DNA from: Caballeronia terrestris
GTDB taxonomy: Bacteria > Pseudomonadota > Gammaproteobacteria > Burkholderiales > Burkholderiaceae
Reading direction: 5' to 3'
NCBI RefSeq assembly: GCF_001544515.1
Contig: NZ_FCOL02000005.1
Location: 171,425 to 235,424 of the forward strand
Length of the DNA: 64,000 nucleotides
Position numbers and translations under genes: made by a program. Of the stretch, positions 45,489 through 55,426 are shown piece after piece. A model generated the notes under the pieces. The model saw nothing but the letters and a program-made list of their open reading frames with translations. It had not been told where the DNA came from and made no database searches. Positions within the stretch are counted from its first letter, which is position 1. Each line of letters opens with the position of its first letter.

Positions 45489-45582
45489 ACGACCACGCAA
45501 GGCACAGATCGTTCCTTCTGGAAATGGGGGCTATCCGCAACTCGGGACACTTGCGGCAATGAGCAGAAGAATACGTGGACTG

Positions 45583-45612
45583 AAAAAAACGCGCCGTCGA
45601 ATTGACGGCGCG
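45583..45612 (-). terminator. Rho-independent terminator of the aldolase gene
   Basis: CGCGCCGTC (45590-45598) and GACGGCGCG (45604-45612), loop of 5. Read on the minus strand the stem is followed by seven T (A at 45583-45589). Twenty bases after the aldolase stop codon. Confidence 0.9.
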
Positions 45613-45631
45613 CTTGAACCACGTCGAAGCG

Positions 45632-46528
45632 TCAGACCTTCTCGACCGACGCGCCGTAGATTTCGTCGATGGAGTCTGCGAGCGTCTTGTTGAACTCCTC
45701 GTCGCTCATCGACTTCTTCAGCTCGTTGATGAGCGCGCGCGAGAAGCTCGCGATCATGCCGTGGTTTTCGGCAAGACGCTTGCACGCATCGCTGCGCGAA
45801 TAGCCGCCCGACAGCGCCACCACGCGCACGACACGCGGATGCTCGATCAGCGGACGATAGAGGTCCGTTTCGTCGGGAATGGTCAGCTTGATCATCACCT
45901 GGCTCGATTCCGGCAGCGCCTCCAGACCCTTGAGCAATTCATCGCGCAGGATCCTTTCCGCGCCCTTCTTGTCCGGGCTCTTGATCGACACTTCGGGTTC
46001 GAGGATCGGCACGAGACCGTGTCCGATGATCTGCGCACCCACTTCAAACTGCTGCTTCACCACGGCGGCGATGCCCTTCTCGTTCGCCTGGTGGATCACC
46101 GAACGCATCTTCGTGCCGAAGATGCCCAGCTTCGCCGCGCGTTCCAGCAGCGCGTCAAGGCCGGGATTCGGCTTCATGAGCTGCACGCCGTCGGCTTCCG
46201 CTTCGAGGCCCTTGTCGACCTTCAGGAACGGCACCACACCCCTGTCTTCCCACAGGAACGCAGGCACCGGCTTGCCGTTCGCCTGACCGTCCATGGTGGC
46301 TTCGAAGAGGATCGCGCCGATCACCTTTTCTCCCGTGAACGACGGCGCCGTGATGATGCGCACGCGCATTTCATGCATCAGCTTGAACATCTCGGCGTCG
46401 CCGTTGTAGGCGTCTTCCGCAATACCGTACTGCCGCAGCGCGCCAGGCGTCGAACCGCCGCTTTGATCCAGAGCCGCGATGAAACCCTGCTTCTCAGCCA
46501 TTTGCGCCAGCATCTTTTCGTTAGCCAC
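45632..46528 (-). CDS. Class I fructose-bisphosphate aldolase
   Basis: A 298-residue class I aldolase for glycolysis/gluconeogenesis. Family blocks: ALDQSGGSTPG, FLWEDRGVVPFLKVDKGL, ILEPEV, and the likely Schiff-base Lys214 in VMIKLTIPDE. Start is GTG 46528 with AAGGAGG about 10 bases upstream. Divergent from a LysR gene 247 bases away, but no functional tie is evident. Strong terminator behind it. Confidence 0.92.
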   Translation of the reverse strand: MANEKMLAQMAEKQGFIAALDQSGGSTPGALRQYGIAEDAYNGDAEMFKLMHEMRVRIITAPSFTGEKVIGAILFEATMDGQANGKPVPAFLWEDRGVVPFLKVDKGLEAEADGVQLMKPNPGLDALLERAAKLGIFGTKMRSVIHQANEKGIAAVVKQQFEVGAQIIGHGLVPILEPEVSIKSPDKKGAERILRDELLKGLEALPESSQVMIKLTIPDETDLYRPLIEHPRVVRVVALSGGYSRSDACKRLAENHGMIASFSRALINELKKSMSDEEFNKTLADSIDEIYGASVEKV

Positions 46529-46775
46529 GAACCTGTCCCTCCTTATGTAAAAAGCGTTGGAACGCGCGCGAGCACGATCCCTGCAGTTAGTTTACCGTTT
46601 TTGAGACGCGACTTGTGTGCGCATATTCGCACATCGGGCGCAAGGGTCGGATCGGGGCTGAACGATGTGCCGCCGGATGCGGCGCTTCACGGTCTTCGCT
46701 CGCGATTCGCGTTCCATTATAGTGACGCGACCGGCGGCCTCGGGCGGAGGCGCCTCGCACTCGAGGTCATGCGTC

Positions 46776-47681
46776 ATGACGAGCCAATTCCACTACGACC
46801 TCCATTCCCTGCGCATTTTCATCGTCGTAGCCGAACTCGGCAGCCTGACAAAGGCGGCCGAACAAACCAGCATGACGCTGTCGGCCGTCAGCAAGCGCAT
46901 AGCGGATCTCGAACGCAACACAGATTGCATGCTTTTCCAGCGCCTGCCACGCGGCATCGAGCTGACGCCCGCCGGAAAAGGCCTGTTAGTTCATGCCCGG
47001 CAGGTCGTGGATCGCGTCAACCGCATGGCCAACGAGATGAGCGACTACGCAATCGGCGTGCGTGGACATGTGCGCGTCTGGGCCAATACCTCGTCGATCG
47101 TTCAGTTCCTGCCGCGCGACGTCCGGCAATTTCTCGACGACAACCCGAGCGTCAAGATCTCGCTGGAAGAGCGCTTGAGCTCGGAGGTGGTCGACGCCAT
47201 CGGCAACGGCCGTGCCGACATCGGTATTTACGCGGACAACGTTTTGTCCCCTGGCATCGAAAAGGCGGTCTATCGGAAAGACAAACTCGTCCTCCTCGTT
47301 CCAAACGATCATCCTCTGTCAGGCTTGAAGCAAGTTGCTTTCGTCGACACGCTGGATTACGAGTACGTCGGGCTCAACGAGGGCAGCTCTTTACTCGCGC
47401 GATTGCTCGATGCCGCGTTCAGCGCCGAGCGCACCCTCAAGGTTCGCATCCAGGTCAGCAGCTTCGACGGCATCTGCCGGATGATCGAAAACGGTCTTGG
47501 CATCGGCGTGCTTCCCGAAGCGGCCGTGCGTAACGAGATTCTGGCGGCGGGGCTCCGGCCCGTGATCCTCACCGACGCGTGGGCCGAACGCACGTTGTGG
47601 ATCGGTGCCCGGTCGCGCGAATCGTTGTCGGCTGAAGCCGCCCGTCTCTTCGACTTCCTGTCCGGACGCACGGCGACCTGA
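46776..47681 (+). CDS. LysR-family regulator of the adjacent organic-acid operon
   Basis: A 301-residue LysR regulator: winged helix (10-68, LRIFIVVAELGSLTKAAEQTSMTLSAVSKRI) and effector domain (VRVWANTSSIVQFLP, GIYADNVLSPGIEKAV). ATG 46776 gives the normal family N-terminus; an upstream in-frame start at 46665 adds 37 residues. It lies 116 bases upstream of and codirectional with the CoA-transferase operon, its probable target. Confidence 0.87.
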   Translation: MTSQFHYDLHSLRIFIVVAELGSLTKAAEQTSMTLSAVSKRIADLERNTDCMLFQRLPRGIELTPAGKGLLVHARQVVDRVNRMANEMSDYAIGVRGHVRVWANTSSIVQFLPRDVRQFLDDNPSVKISLEERLSSEVVDAIGNGRADIGIYADNVLSPGIEKAVYRKDKLVLLVPNDHPLSGLKQVAFVDTLDYEYVGLNEGSSLLARLLDAAFSAERTLKVRIQVSSFDGICRMIENGLGIGVLPEAAVRNEILAAGLRPVILTDAWAERTLWIGARSRESLSAEAARLFDFLSGRTAT

Positions 47682-47691
47682 GATCGCCCCG

Positions 47692-47738
47692 GACCCTTTC
47701 CGGATCGGAAAGGGTCATTGAAAATTCATTGATTTTCA
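47692..47738. promoter_or_regulatory. Hairpin and dyad in front of the CoA-transferase operon
   Basis: Two symmetric elements lie between the LysR gene and its operon. GACCCTTTCC (47692-47701) with GGAAAGGGTC (47707-47716) is a perfect 10-bp hairpin without T-tract, possibly ending the LysR transcript. TGAAAAT (47719-47725) with ATTTTCA (47732-47738) is a perfect 7-bp AT-rich dyad 60 bases before the first gene, a good LysR operator candidate. Confidence 0.55.
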
Positions 47739-47797
47739 CGGCACGCGGTTTGTCCCAAAGTGGGCGTCAACAAAACGACGCTTCCTAGGAGACAACC

Positions 47798-48988
47798 ATG
47801 ACGAAGCCGCTTCAAGGTATCCGCGTGCTCGAAATGGGCCAGCTCATTGCGGGTCCGTTCGCAGGAAAAATGCTCGCCGAATTCGGCGCGCATGTCATCA
47901 AGATCGAACCGCCGGTCGCGGGCGACCCGCTGCGCAAGTGGCGGCTGCTGCACGACGGCACGTCGGTCTGGTGGGCCGCGCAGTCGCGCAACAAGGAATC
48001 GGTCACGCTCGATCTGCGCTCGCCGGAAGGCCAGGACGTGGTGCGCAAACTCGTCGCGCAAAGCGACGTGCTGATCGAAAATTTTCGCCCCGGTACGCTC
48101 GAGGGCTGGAACCTTGGCTGGGACGAACTGCACGCGCTGAATCCGGGCCTCGTCATGTTGCGTGTCTCGGGATACGGCCAGACCGGACCGTATCGCGATC
48201 GCCCGGGTTTCGGCGTGGTCGCCGAGGCGATGGGCGGCTTGCGTCACTTGAGCGGCGAGCCGGGCCGGACACCGGTGCGCGTGGGCATCTCAATCGGCGA
48301 TTCGCTATCCGCCCTGCATGGTGTGATCGGCATTCTTCTCGCGCTGCGTCATCGCGATCAGAACGGTGGTGTGGGGCAGATGATCGACGTCGCGCTTTAC
48401 GAGTCCGTCTTCAACATGATGGAGAGCCTGCTGCCCGAATATGCAGCATTCGGCGCGGTCCGTCAGGCGGCGGGCAGCAGTCTTCCGGGCATCGCGCCCT
48501 CCAACGCATACCGATGCAGCGATGGCAAATTCGCGCTGATCGCGGGCAACGGCGACAGCATCTTCCGCCGGCTGATGGAGCTGATCGGACGCCCCGATCT
48601 CGCCGACGATCCCGCGCTCGCCCGCAACGATGGCCGCGTGCAAAACGTCGCGCGGCTCGACGCGGCGATCGGCGCATGGACGCATCGCCATACGCTCGAC
48701 GAAGTGCTCGTCGCGCTCAACGAAGCGCGCATTCCCGCCGGAAAAATCTACGACGTCGCCGACATCGCAGCCGATCCGCACTACCGCGCGCGCGACATGA
48801 TTCTCGACGCGCACTTGCCCGACGGCACGCCGGTGCAACTGCCCGGCATCGTTCCCAAGTTGAGCGAGACGCCCGGTGAAGTGCGCACGGCCGCACCGAC
48901 GCTTGGGGAGCACACGGACCAGGTGTTGGACAGCCTCGGCATCGACATCGAAACGCGCGGCGCATGGCGTGCGCGCGGCATCATCTGA
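47798..48988 (+). CDS. CaiB/BaiF-family CoA-transferase
   Basis: A 396-residue family III CoA-transferase that moves CoA to a carboxylic acid. Blocks: GIRVLEMGQLIAGPFAGKMLAEFGA, NKESVTLDLRSPEGQ, VLIENFRPGTLEGWNLG, catalytic Asp in IGDSLSALHG/GQMIDVALYESVF. First gene of a five-gene operon with an HMG-CoA-lyase-like enzyme 13 bases downstream. The pairing suggests activation of a 3-hydroxy acid before its cleavage. Confidence 0.92.
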   Translation: MTKPLQGIRVLEMGQLIAGPFAGKMLAEFGAHVIKIEPPVAGDPLRKWRLLHDGTSVWWAAQSRNKESVTLDLRSPEGQDVVRKLVAQSDVLIENFRPGTLEGWNLGWDELHALNPGLVMLRVSGYGQTGPYRDRPGFGVVAEAMGGLRHLSGEPGRTPVRVGISIGDSLSALHGVIGILLALRHRDQNGGVGQMIDVALYESVFNMMESLLPEYAAFGAVRQAAGSSLPGIAPSNAYRCSDGKFALIAGNGDSIFRRLMELIGRPDLADDPALARNDGRVQNVARLDAAIGAWTHRHTLDEVLVALNEARIPAGKIYDVADIAADPHYRARDMILDAHLPDGTPVQLPGIVPKLSETPGEVRTAAPTLGEHTDQVLDSLGIDIETRGAWRARGII

Positions 48989-49001
48989 AAGGGAGCCCGA
49001 T

Positions 49002-49967
49002 ATGAGCAGCAAGCGTGTTTATATTCAAGAAGTCGCCACGCGCGACGGGTTTCAAAACGAAGCGCGTTTCGTCGACACGGAAACGAAGATCGCCCTTATC
49101 GATCACCTGAGCGCGTGCGGTTACGCAAAGATCGAAGTCACTTCCTTCACGTCTCCGAAGGCGATTCCCGCTTTGCGTGACGCCGAAGCAGTCATGCACG
49201 GCATTCAGCGCCGCAAAGGCGTGACCTATACGGTCCTCGTACCGAATGTGCGTGGCGCGGAGCGCGCGCTGTCGTGCGGCGTCGATGAAGTGAACCTCGT
49301 GATGTCGGTGAGCGAGAGCCACAATCGCACGAATCTGCGCATGAGCCGCGAGCAGTCATTTGCGCAACTGCGAGATGTCATCAGCGTAGTGAACAAGACG
49401 GATGTGGCGATCAATGTGTCGCTCTCCACCGCGATGGGATGCCCGATGGAAGGCGACATCCAGCAGGAAGACGTGTTGCGCTGGATGCAGCGTTTCGCCG
49501 ATCTGGGCGTGCACGGCGTGACGCTTTGCGATACCACCGGCATGGCGTTTCCATCGCAAGTTAGTGCATTGTGCGCGGCGGCAAGAGTACGCTTCGCTTC
49601 GCTCGAACTCACACTGCATTTCCACAATACACGTGGCATGGCGCTGGCCAACACGCTCGCGGCGCTCGCCGCCGGCGTGGACCGCTTCGATGCATCGCTG
49701 GGCGGGCTGGGCGGCTGCCCGTATGCGCCGGGTGCAACGGGCAACGTCTGCACCGAAGAACTCGTGCACATGCTCGAACTCGACGGATACGACACCGCCG
49801 TCGATCTCGCCGCCATTCTCGACGCTTCGGCACGCTTGCCCGGTTTGATCGGCCACGATGTGCCGAGCCAACTTCTCAAGGCCGGACGACGTCTCGATCT
49901 GCACGCGCAACCATGCCTCACCGCAGACGGTTTGCCCGAGCAACGCGCGTTCGTCGAGGGTGCGTGA
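49002..49967 (+). CDS. Hydroxymethylglutaryl-CoA lyase-like enzyme
   Basis: A 321-residue TIM-barrel lyase of the HMG-CoA lyase type. Metal and catalytic blocks: TRDGFQNEARF, LTLHFHNTRGMALAN, and the signature GLGGCPYAPGATGNVCTE with the active-site Cys. It cleaves a 3-hydroxyacyl-CoA such as HMG-CoA or a relative like citramalyl-CoA. ATG 49002 has GGGAG 6 bases upstream. Operon with the CoA-transferase; its stop is one base before the VOC gene start. Confidence 0.92.
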   Translation: MSSKRVYIQEVATRDGFQNEARFVDTETKIALIDHLSACGYAKIEVTSFTSPKAIPALRDAEAVMHGIQRRKGVTYTVLVPNVRGAERALSCGVDEVNLVMSVSESHNRTNLRMSREQSFAQLRDVISVVNKTDVAINVSLSTAMGCPMEGDIQQEDVLRWMQRFADLGVHGVTLCDTTGMAFPSQVSALCAAARVRFASLELTLHFHNTRGMALANTLAALAAGVDRFDASLGGLGGCPYAPGATGNVCTEELVHMLELDGYDTAVDLAAILDASARLPGLIGHDVPSQLLKAGRRLDLHAQPCLTADGLPEQRAFVEGA

Positions 49968-49968
49968 C

Positions 49969-50355
49969 ATGCCGCTGATCGATCATATTGATCACGTCGT
50001 GCTGACCTGCGTCGATCTCGATGCGACGAAGCACTTCTACACCGAAGTCCTGCAGATGCGCCTCGAACCCTTCGGTGCTGGACGCGTGGCCTTTCGATTC
50101 GGCAATCAGAAGATCAACGTTCACGTGCGCGGCGAGGAATTCGAGCCCACGGCGCATCTTCCCGTTCCCGGCGCACTCGATCTCTGCTTTATCGCGACCG
50201 TACCGCTCGACGAAGTGACCGCGCATCTCGAACGTTGCGGGTGGCCGATCCTTGAAGGGCCTGTCGAGCGCACAGGAGCAACGCAGAAGATTCGCTCCGT
50301 CTATGTGCGAGATCCCGATCTGAACCTGATCGAGATTTCGGAATTAACGCCATAA
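49969..50355 (+). CDS. VOC-family protein (glyoxalase/dioxygenase fold)
   Basis: A 128-residue single VOC module pair: IDHIDHVVLTCVDLDATKHFYTEVL, INVHVRGEEFEP, VRDPDLNLIEISE. The metal-binding His and Glu positions appear retained (DHVV; LIEIS). VOC enzymes include glyoxalases, epimerases and dioxygenases; which one is not evident. Its ATG follows the lyase stop by one base, so it is translationally coupled and probably acts on the same pathway. Confidence 0.85.
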   Translation: MPLIDHIDHVVLTCVDLDATKHFYTEVLQMRLEPFGAGRVAFRFGNQKINVHVRGEEFEPTAHLPVPGALDLCFIATVPLDEVTAHLERCGWPILEGPVERTGATQKIRSVYVRDPDLNLIEISELTP

Positions 50356-50433
50356 CAACAAGCAAACCTTAAGCGCGATGAACGGCGCATAAGCCGACGC
50401 GCGTCCAAGCAAGCATCATTGAAGGAGACAAAC

Positions 50434-51747
50434 ATGAGCATTACGACGCATGCCCCCGCCGTACCCAAACCTGCGGTAAGTTCACGCAAACGCTGGTATC
50501 GGCATCTTTATGTTCAGGTGCTGATTGCCGTGGTGATCGGCATCTTGCTCGGACATTTTTACCCAACGGCCGGCGAAGCGATGAAGCCGCTTGGCGACAA
50601 CTTCCTCAAGCTCATCAAGCTGATGATCGCGCCGTTGATCTTCTGCACGGTGGTGCACGGCATCGCGAGCATGAGCGACATCAAGGCGGTGGGACGCGTC
50701 GGCATCAAGTCGCTGATCTACTTCGAGTTGATGACCACGCTGGCGCTCGCGATCGGCCTGATTGCCGTCAACGTGATGAAGCCGGGCAGCGGCATGCACA
50801 TCGATCCGCGCACGCTCGATGTCTCGTCCATCGCGGCTTACACGAAAGCCGCCCACGATCAAAGCGTAACGGGCTTTCTCTCGCACATCATCCCGACGAC
50901 GGTATTCGGCGCCTTCGCAGACGGCGACATTCTGCAGGTGCTTTTCATCTCGATCATCTTCGCATTCGGACTGCAGATGCTGGGCGAGCGGGGCAAGCCG
51001 CTGCTGACGGTGATCGATGCCGGTGCGAACACGTTCTTCAATATGGTTCGAATCGTGATGTATGTCTCGCCGATCGGTGCGTTCGGTGCGATCGCATTCA
51101 CGATAGGCAAGTACGGTGTGGTGTCGCTGGCCTCATACGGACAACTCCTGCTGACTTACTATCTGACCGGCTTGATCTTCGTCTTCGTCGTGCTAGGGAT
51201 CGTGTGCAGGCTCGCCGGCTTCAGCCTTATCGCGTTCCTCCGTTTTATCCGCGAAGAGCTACTGATCGTGCTTGGGACGTCATCGTCGGAGTCGGCTTTG
51301 CCGCGACTGATGGCAAAACTCGAGCGGCTTGGATGCGAGAAGTCGGTGGTCGGGCTGGTGGTGCCGGCTGGCTATTCCTTCAACCTCGATGGCAGTTGCA
51401 TCAACATGACGGTGCTCGCGATATTCATCGCGCAAGCCACCGACAGCACGCTCAGCATCGGGCATCAACTGACCCTCCTCGTCGTGCTGCTGCTCACATC
51501 GAAAGGCGCTGCTAGCGTGAGCGGCGGTGCGTTCATCGTTCTCGCTGCGACGCTGAGTTCCGTTCCTGGTATTCCCGTCGCTGGCCTCGTGCTCGTTCTC
51601 GGCGTGTATCGGTTCATTTCCGAAGGCGGTGCGCTCATCAACGTGATTGGCAATGGTATTGCTACGATCGTCGTGGCGAAGTGGGAAAAAGCGCTGGACG
51701 TCGATGTGTTTCGCGCGCAACTCAGGCACGGGCCAGGTGACGAATGA
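50434..51747 (+). CDS. dctA: Dicarboxylate/cation symporter DctA
   Basis: A 437-residue member of the dicarboxylate/amino acid:cation symporter family. It has about eight TM segments, two re-entrant hairpins with [11 protein letters not shown] and the [17 protein letters not shown] motif, and [13 protein letters not shown]. It imports C4-like dicarboxylates. AAGGAG lies 8 bases before ATG 50434; an in-frame ATG at 50419 is too close to no site. It fits as the uptake step for the operon's substrate and overlaps the next gene by 4 bases. Confidence 0.92.
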   Translation: MSITTHAPAVPKPAVSSRKRWYRHLYVQVLIAVVIGILLGHFYPTAGEAMKPLGDNFLKLIKLMIAPLIFCTVVHGIASMSDIKAVGRVGIKSLIYFELMTTLALAIGLIAVNVMKPGSGMHIDPRTLDVSSIAAYTKAAHDQSVTGFLSHIIPTTVFGAFADGDILQVLFISIIFAFGLQMLGERGKPLLTVIDAGANTFFNMVRIVMYVSPIGAFGAIAFTIGKYGVVSLASYGQLLLTYYLTGLIFVFVVLGIVCRLAGFSLIAFLRFIREELLIVLGTSSSESALPRLMAKLERLGCEKSVVGLVVPAGYSFNLDGSCINMTVLAIFIAQATDSTLSIGHQLTLLVVLLLTSKGAASVSGGAFIVLAATLSSVPGIPVAGLVLVLGVYRFISEGGALINVIGNGIATIVVAKWEKALDVDVFRAQLRHGPGDE

Positions 51748-52766
51748 AGCCGATTTACGCCGAGCAATTCTCTACCGATAGCGAACAGACCATGAATGCT
51801 TCTCCGCCCCCGAAAATCGTTTTCCTCGATCGCGCGACCATTTCGCCGCAGACCGTCCTCAAAGAACTGCCGTTCGATCACGACCTCACACTCTTCGATC
51901 AAACCACACGCGAGGAAATTGCCGCAAGAATCGCGGAATCCGATATCGTCATCTGCAACAAGGTGCCATTGCAAGCCGACGTCCTCGCCGCTGCATCGAA
52001 GCTGAAGTTCATTGCCGTGGCCGCCACCGGGACGGACAACGTCGATCTGGAATATTGCAAGAGTCGCGGGATCATCGTCAGCAATATCCGCGAGTATGCG
52101 ACCAACACCGTACCGGAACATGCCTTCGCGTTGATCTTCGCGTTGCGCCGAAGTTTGGTGGCCTATCGCGACGCAGTCCAGCGAGGAAGGTGGCAAGCGG
52201 CAAGGCAATTCTGTTTCTTCGACTTTCCGATCCGCGATATACGAGGGTCGACTATTGGTATCGTCGGAGATGGTGCACTTGGCCGGGCGGTCGGTGATAT
52301 TGCGAAGGCGCTCGGTATGAAGGTCCTGTATTCCGCATATAAAGGCCGGCTCGATATGGGGCCGCTCTACACGCCATTCGAGGAAATGCTTCGAAGAAGC
52401 GACATCATCACGTTGCACTGTCCGTTGATGGCGTCGACGATCGATCTGATTTCGGACGATGAGTTCGGCATGATGGAACGCCGACCGCTCCTGATCAACA
52501 CTGCGCGCGGCGGTCTCGTCAACGAAGAGGCGCTAGTCAGCGCGCTTTCCTCAGGCCGGATTTCGGGGGCGGGCTTCGATGTCGTCACACAGGAGCCGCT
52601 TCCGAACGATCATCCCTTCAACGCGATACTGAATGCACCGAACTTCATCCTGACCCCGCATGTGGCGTGGGCCAGTGACGAAGCGGTGCAATCCCTCGCG
52701 GACCAGCTCTTTGACAACGTTGCTACGTTCTGGTCTGGCAATCCGAAGAATGTCGTTAGCGGCTAG
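51744..52766 (+). CDS. D-isomer-specific 2-hydroxyacid dehydrogenase
   Basis: A 340-residue NAD(P)-dependent dehydrogenase. The nucleotide site is [17 protein letters not shown] (GxGxxG), catalytic residues fall in [10 protein letters not shown] (Arg), the [11 protein letters not shown] segment (Glu) and TPHVAWAS (His). Closest in style to glycerate/hydroxypyruvate reductases. It begins with an ATGA overlap on dctA; a second in-frame ATG at 51792 would trim 16 residues. Last gene of the operon. Its 3' end overlaps the convergent propeller gene by 11 bases. Confidence 0.88.
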   Translation: MKPIYAEQFSTDSEQTMNASPPPKIVFLDRATISPQTVLKELPFDHDLTLFDQTTREEIAARIAESDIVICNKVPLQADVLAAASKLKFIAVAATGTDNVDLEYCKSRGIIVSNIREYATNTVPEHAFALIFALRRSLVAYRDAVQRGRWQAARQFCFFDFPIRDIRGSTIGIVGDGALGRAVGDIAKALGMKVLYSAYKGRLDMGPLYTPFEEMLRRSDIITLHCPLMASTIDLISDDEFGMMERRPLLINTARGGLVNEEALVSALSSGRISGAGFDVVTQEPLPNDHPFNAILNAPNFILTPHVAWASDEAVQSLADQLFDNVATFWSGNPKNVVSG

Positions 52767-53934
52767 CGGCATGCATCGTCCGCAAGCCGCCGGGCGCGGC
52801 ATCGAACTGGAGTCGCTGGCCTGTGTCGGCGGCGTGGCCACCGTTGATCGCGATCACTTCGATCTGCTTCTGCATCGTGTTCTGAACGAGCACGGTCTTT
52901 CCATCGGGTGTGAACGCCACGCCTTGAGTCCAGCCACCGGTCGGCACGTCGTTCACGCGCGCCAGCTTCTTGCCCGCGACCCGCAGCAGCACGAAACTGC
53001 CCGCGCGATGATAGAACGGCGAGTCGCTTGCCTTGTTTGTGCCGTTCATCACCGTCACGCCGACGAGCTTCCCATCCGGCGAGATCGCGACGCCTTCGGG
53101 CGTCTGTCCGACGCTCAACGTATCCACGACGCGCGGCGGTTCGACGGTGAGATCGATCAGGCTGACCGTGTCCGTGTCGCCCTGCCCTTTACCGATGTTC
53201 GACACGATGGCGAAATCCCCTTTCGCACTCACGTCGATGCCATTGGGACGCTGGCCGGGGAACAGATCGCGCTTCGTGACTTCTACTTTGCCTGCCTGAA
53301 TCGCCAGGATCGTCACGCGATGGTCGCCGTCGCGCGTGACGAGCGCACGTTTGCCGTCCGGCGTGAACGCGACGTGGCCCGGTCCCGAATTCGCGCCGAG
53401 CGTGATCTTCTGGGTCTGCGTGACCTTCTTGCCTTCGATGCCGAACACCGTAATCGATCCGTCCGAACGCGACGCCGCGATCGCCAGCGTTCCGTCGGGG
53501 CTGATCGATATGCCGCCGACGCCAGGCCCGGCATGCAAGGTATCGATGACCTTCGGCGGCTTCTCGGTCAGATCGACGACACTGACCAGATCGTCGAGCG
53601 CTGTCTTGTTCGGGTCCGCTGGATCTCTCTTCGCTCCGGCCGTGACGAGGGCGAGCCGTCCGTCCGGCGTCGTATCCACCGACTCCGGCGGACCAAAAAC
53701 CGAATTTGGCACGGCGAACTCGGTAAGCACTTCAGCATGGTGGCCGGTGACCTTGATGATCGCGACCGTGTCTCGTCCTTCTACCGTTCTGGTGTCCCCG
53801 TCGACGACCATGACCTTGCCGTCCTGGCTCGACAGGATTAACTGAGGCGCCGCCGATCGGGCGATGAGCGGCGAACCGAGGGTCGCGGCACATAGGGCGA
53901 CGACGCTCGCCCGTTTGCGAAAATGGCGATTCAT
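52756..53934 (-). CDS. Exported seven-bladed beta-propeller (YVTN/lactonase-like)
   Basis: A 392-residue secreted propeller: signal peptide (ends near ARSAA) and repeated blades with the TPDGRLALV, SPDGTLAIAA, TPDGKRALVT, SPDGKLVGVT, TPDGKTVLVQ pattern. Relatives include YncE-like and lactonase proteins; no catalytic assignment is possible. TGGAG lies 8 bases before ATG 53934. It sits in the same direction as and just after the MFS carrier, 43 bases apart, so the two may be cotranscribed. Confidence 0.85.
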   Translation of the reverse strand: MNRHFRKRASVVALCAATLGSPLIARSAAPQLILSSQDGKVMVVDGDTRTVEGRDTVAIIKVTGHHAEVLTEFAVPNSVFGPPESVDTTPDGRLALVTAGAKRDPADPNKTALDDLVSVVDLTEKPPKVIDTLHAGPGVGGISISPDGTLAIAASRSDGSITVFGIEGKKVTQTQKITLGANSGPGHVAFTPDGKRALVTRDGDHRVTILAIQAGKVEVTKRDLFPGQRPNGIDVSAKGDFAIVSNIGKGQGDTDTVSLIDLTVEPPRVVDTLSVGQTPEGVAISPDGKLVGVTVMNGTNKASDSPFYHRAGSFVLLRVAGKKLARVNDVPTGGWTQGVAFTPDGKTVLVQNTMQKQIEVIAINGGHAADTGQRLQFDAAPGGLRTMHAASR

Positions 53935-53976
53935 TGATGTCTCCATTCGTTGTTTTCTGGCGCGGCCTGCGTTGGA

Positions 53977-55353
53977 TCACGCTTTCAGTTCGATGCGCTT
54001 GAATCGCCCTGCGAGCAAGCCATAAGCGAGGATCGCGACGATCCCATGCGCGCCGACGAACCACAGCGCACGGTCGAACGAGCCCGTGCTCGCAACCACA
54101 TACCCGATCACGATCGGTGTCACGATCCCCGCCGTATTGCCGATCCCGTTGAACACGCCGCCACTCAAGCCGGTCATCTCGCGCGGCGCCACGTCCGATA
54201 CAACGGCCCAGCCGATCGCGCCGAGTCCCTTCCCGAAGAACGCCAGCGACATGATGATGACCACGGCCGTATTGCTCACGGCGAACGGCGCGGCCATGAC
54301 GACCGTCGCGAGCGTCATGCCGATCATGAACGGCGTCTTGCGAGCGACGGAAACCGAGACGCCGCGCCGGATCAGGAAGTCGGACAGCATGCCGCCGAGA
54401 ATGCCTCCGGAGAACCCGCAGATCGCGGGCAACGCCGCGACCATGCCGACGGTCATCACGTTCATGCCGCGTTCCTTCATCAGATAGATCGGGAACCAGG
54501 TGATGAAGAAATACGTGAGCGCCGTGATGCAGTACTGCCCGATGTAGATCGCCCACAGCATGCGGCTCGTGAAGAGCGTGCTGATCTCGCGCCGCGTGAA
54601 GCGCCGGCGGTCTTTCGCGGCGCCCGCATCCAGCCCGACGAGCGCGCCGTTCGCGGCGATGAAATCGAGTTCGTCGCGGCTCATGCGCGGATGCGTGCGC
54701 GGGTCGTCCATCACGAGGAACCAGACGCACGCCGCCGCGATCCCCAGTCCGCCCATGAAAAAGAACACATAGTGCCAGCCGAGCGCATGCGTGAACCATG
54801 CCATCAGCGGAGTAAAGACGACGACCGCCAGATACTGCGCAGAATTGAAGAGCGCGCTTGCCGTGCCGCGCTCGGCGGTAGGGAACCAGGTCGCCACGAC
54901 GCGCGCGTTGCCCGGAAACGCCGGCGATTCGACGAGTCCGAGCATGAATCGCATGATGAAGAGCGCGATGGTCGCCGAGGCGGCCGTGCCGAAGAGGGAG
55001 ACCGTGCCTTGCGTCATCGTGAAGATCGACCACAGCGCGATGCTCGCACCGTAGACCCGTTTCGCGCCGAAGCGGTCGAGCAGCCAGCCGCCGGGAATCT
55101 GGCCAATGGCGTACGCCCAGCCGAACGCCGAGAACACGATGCCGAGCGCCGATGCCGACAGGCCAAGATCCTTCGCGACGAACGTACCCGCAATCGATAA
55201 CGTCGCGCGGTCCGCGTAGTTCAGGACCGTGACGAAAAAGATCAGCGCGAGGATGTAGTAGCGGAAATGTCCGACCTTGGCCTTGGCCGCTGCGTGTGCC
55301 GTGGCGTTCGTGGTTTCAGGCGGCGCGGACGTCGCGATATCGAGGTTCTTCAT
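53977..55353 (-). CDS. MFS transporter of the anion:cation symporter family (sugar-acid carrier-like)
   Basis: A 458-residue 12-TM major facilitator protein. Blocks typical of the ACS (GudP/GarP/tartrate) group: LNYADRATLSIA, GWAYAIGQIPGGWLLDRFGAKRVYG, RFMLGLVESPAFPGNARVV. These import hexuronates, glucarate or other organic acids. GGAGGAGACAC precedes ATG 55353. Adjacent to a hydroxyacid dehydrogenase (73 bases upstream) and a propeller protein on the same strand, so an acid catabolic unit is likely. Confidence 0.9.
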   Translation of the reverse strand: MKNLDIATSAPPETTNATAHAAAKAKVGHFRYYILALIFFVTVLNYADRATLSIAGTFVAKDLGLSASALGIVFSAFGWAYAIGQIPGGWLLDRFGAKRVYGASIALWSIFTMTQGTVSLFGTAASATIALFIMRFMLGLVESPAFPGNARVVATWFPTAERGTASALFNSAQYLAVVVFTPLMAWFTHALGWHYVFFFMGGLGIAAACVWFLVMDDPRTHPRMSRDELDFIAANGALVGLDAGAAKDRRRFTRREISTLFTSRMLWAIYIGQYCITALTYFFITWFPIYLMKERGMNVMTVGMVAALPAICGFSGGILGGMLSDFLIRRGVSVSVARKTPFMIGMTLATVVMAAPFAVSNTAVVIIMSLAFFGKGLGAIGWAVVSDVAPREMTGLSGGVFNGIGNTAGIVTPIVIGYVVASTGSFDRALWFVGAHGIVAILAYGLLAGRFKRIELKA

Positions 55354-55426
55354 GTGTCTCCTCCCTGTTTTGTTCGGGGATGGTGTCGTGTCGGAGCGAG
55401 CGCGCACGGCGCTCAGAGGCAATGCA

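Noticed and set aside
45602..47533. A 643-codon plus-strand frame
   Set aside because: Antisense to the aldolase gene and out of frame with the LysR gene; composition is that of a high-GC shadow.
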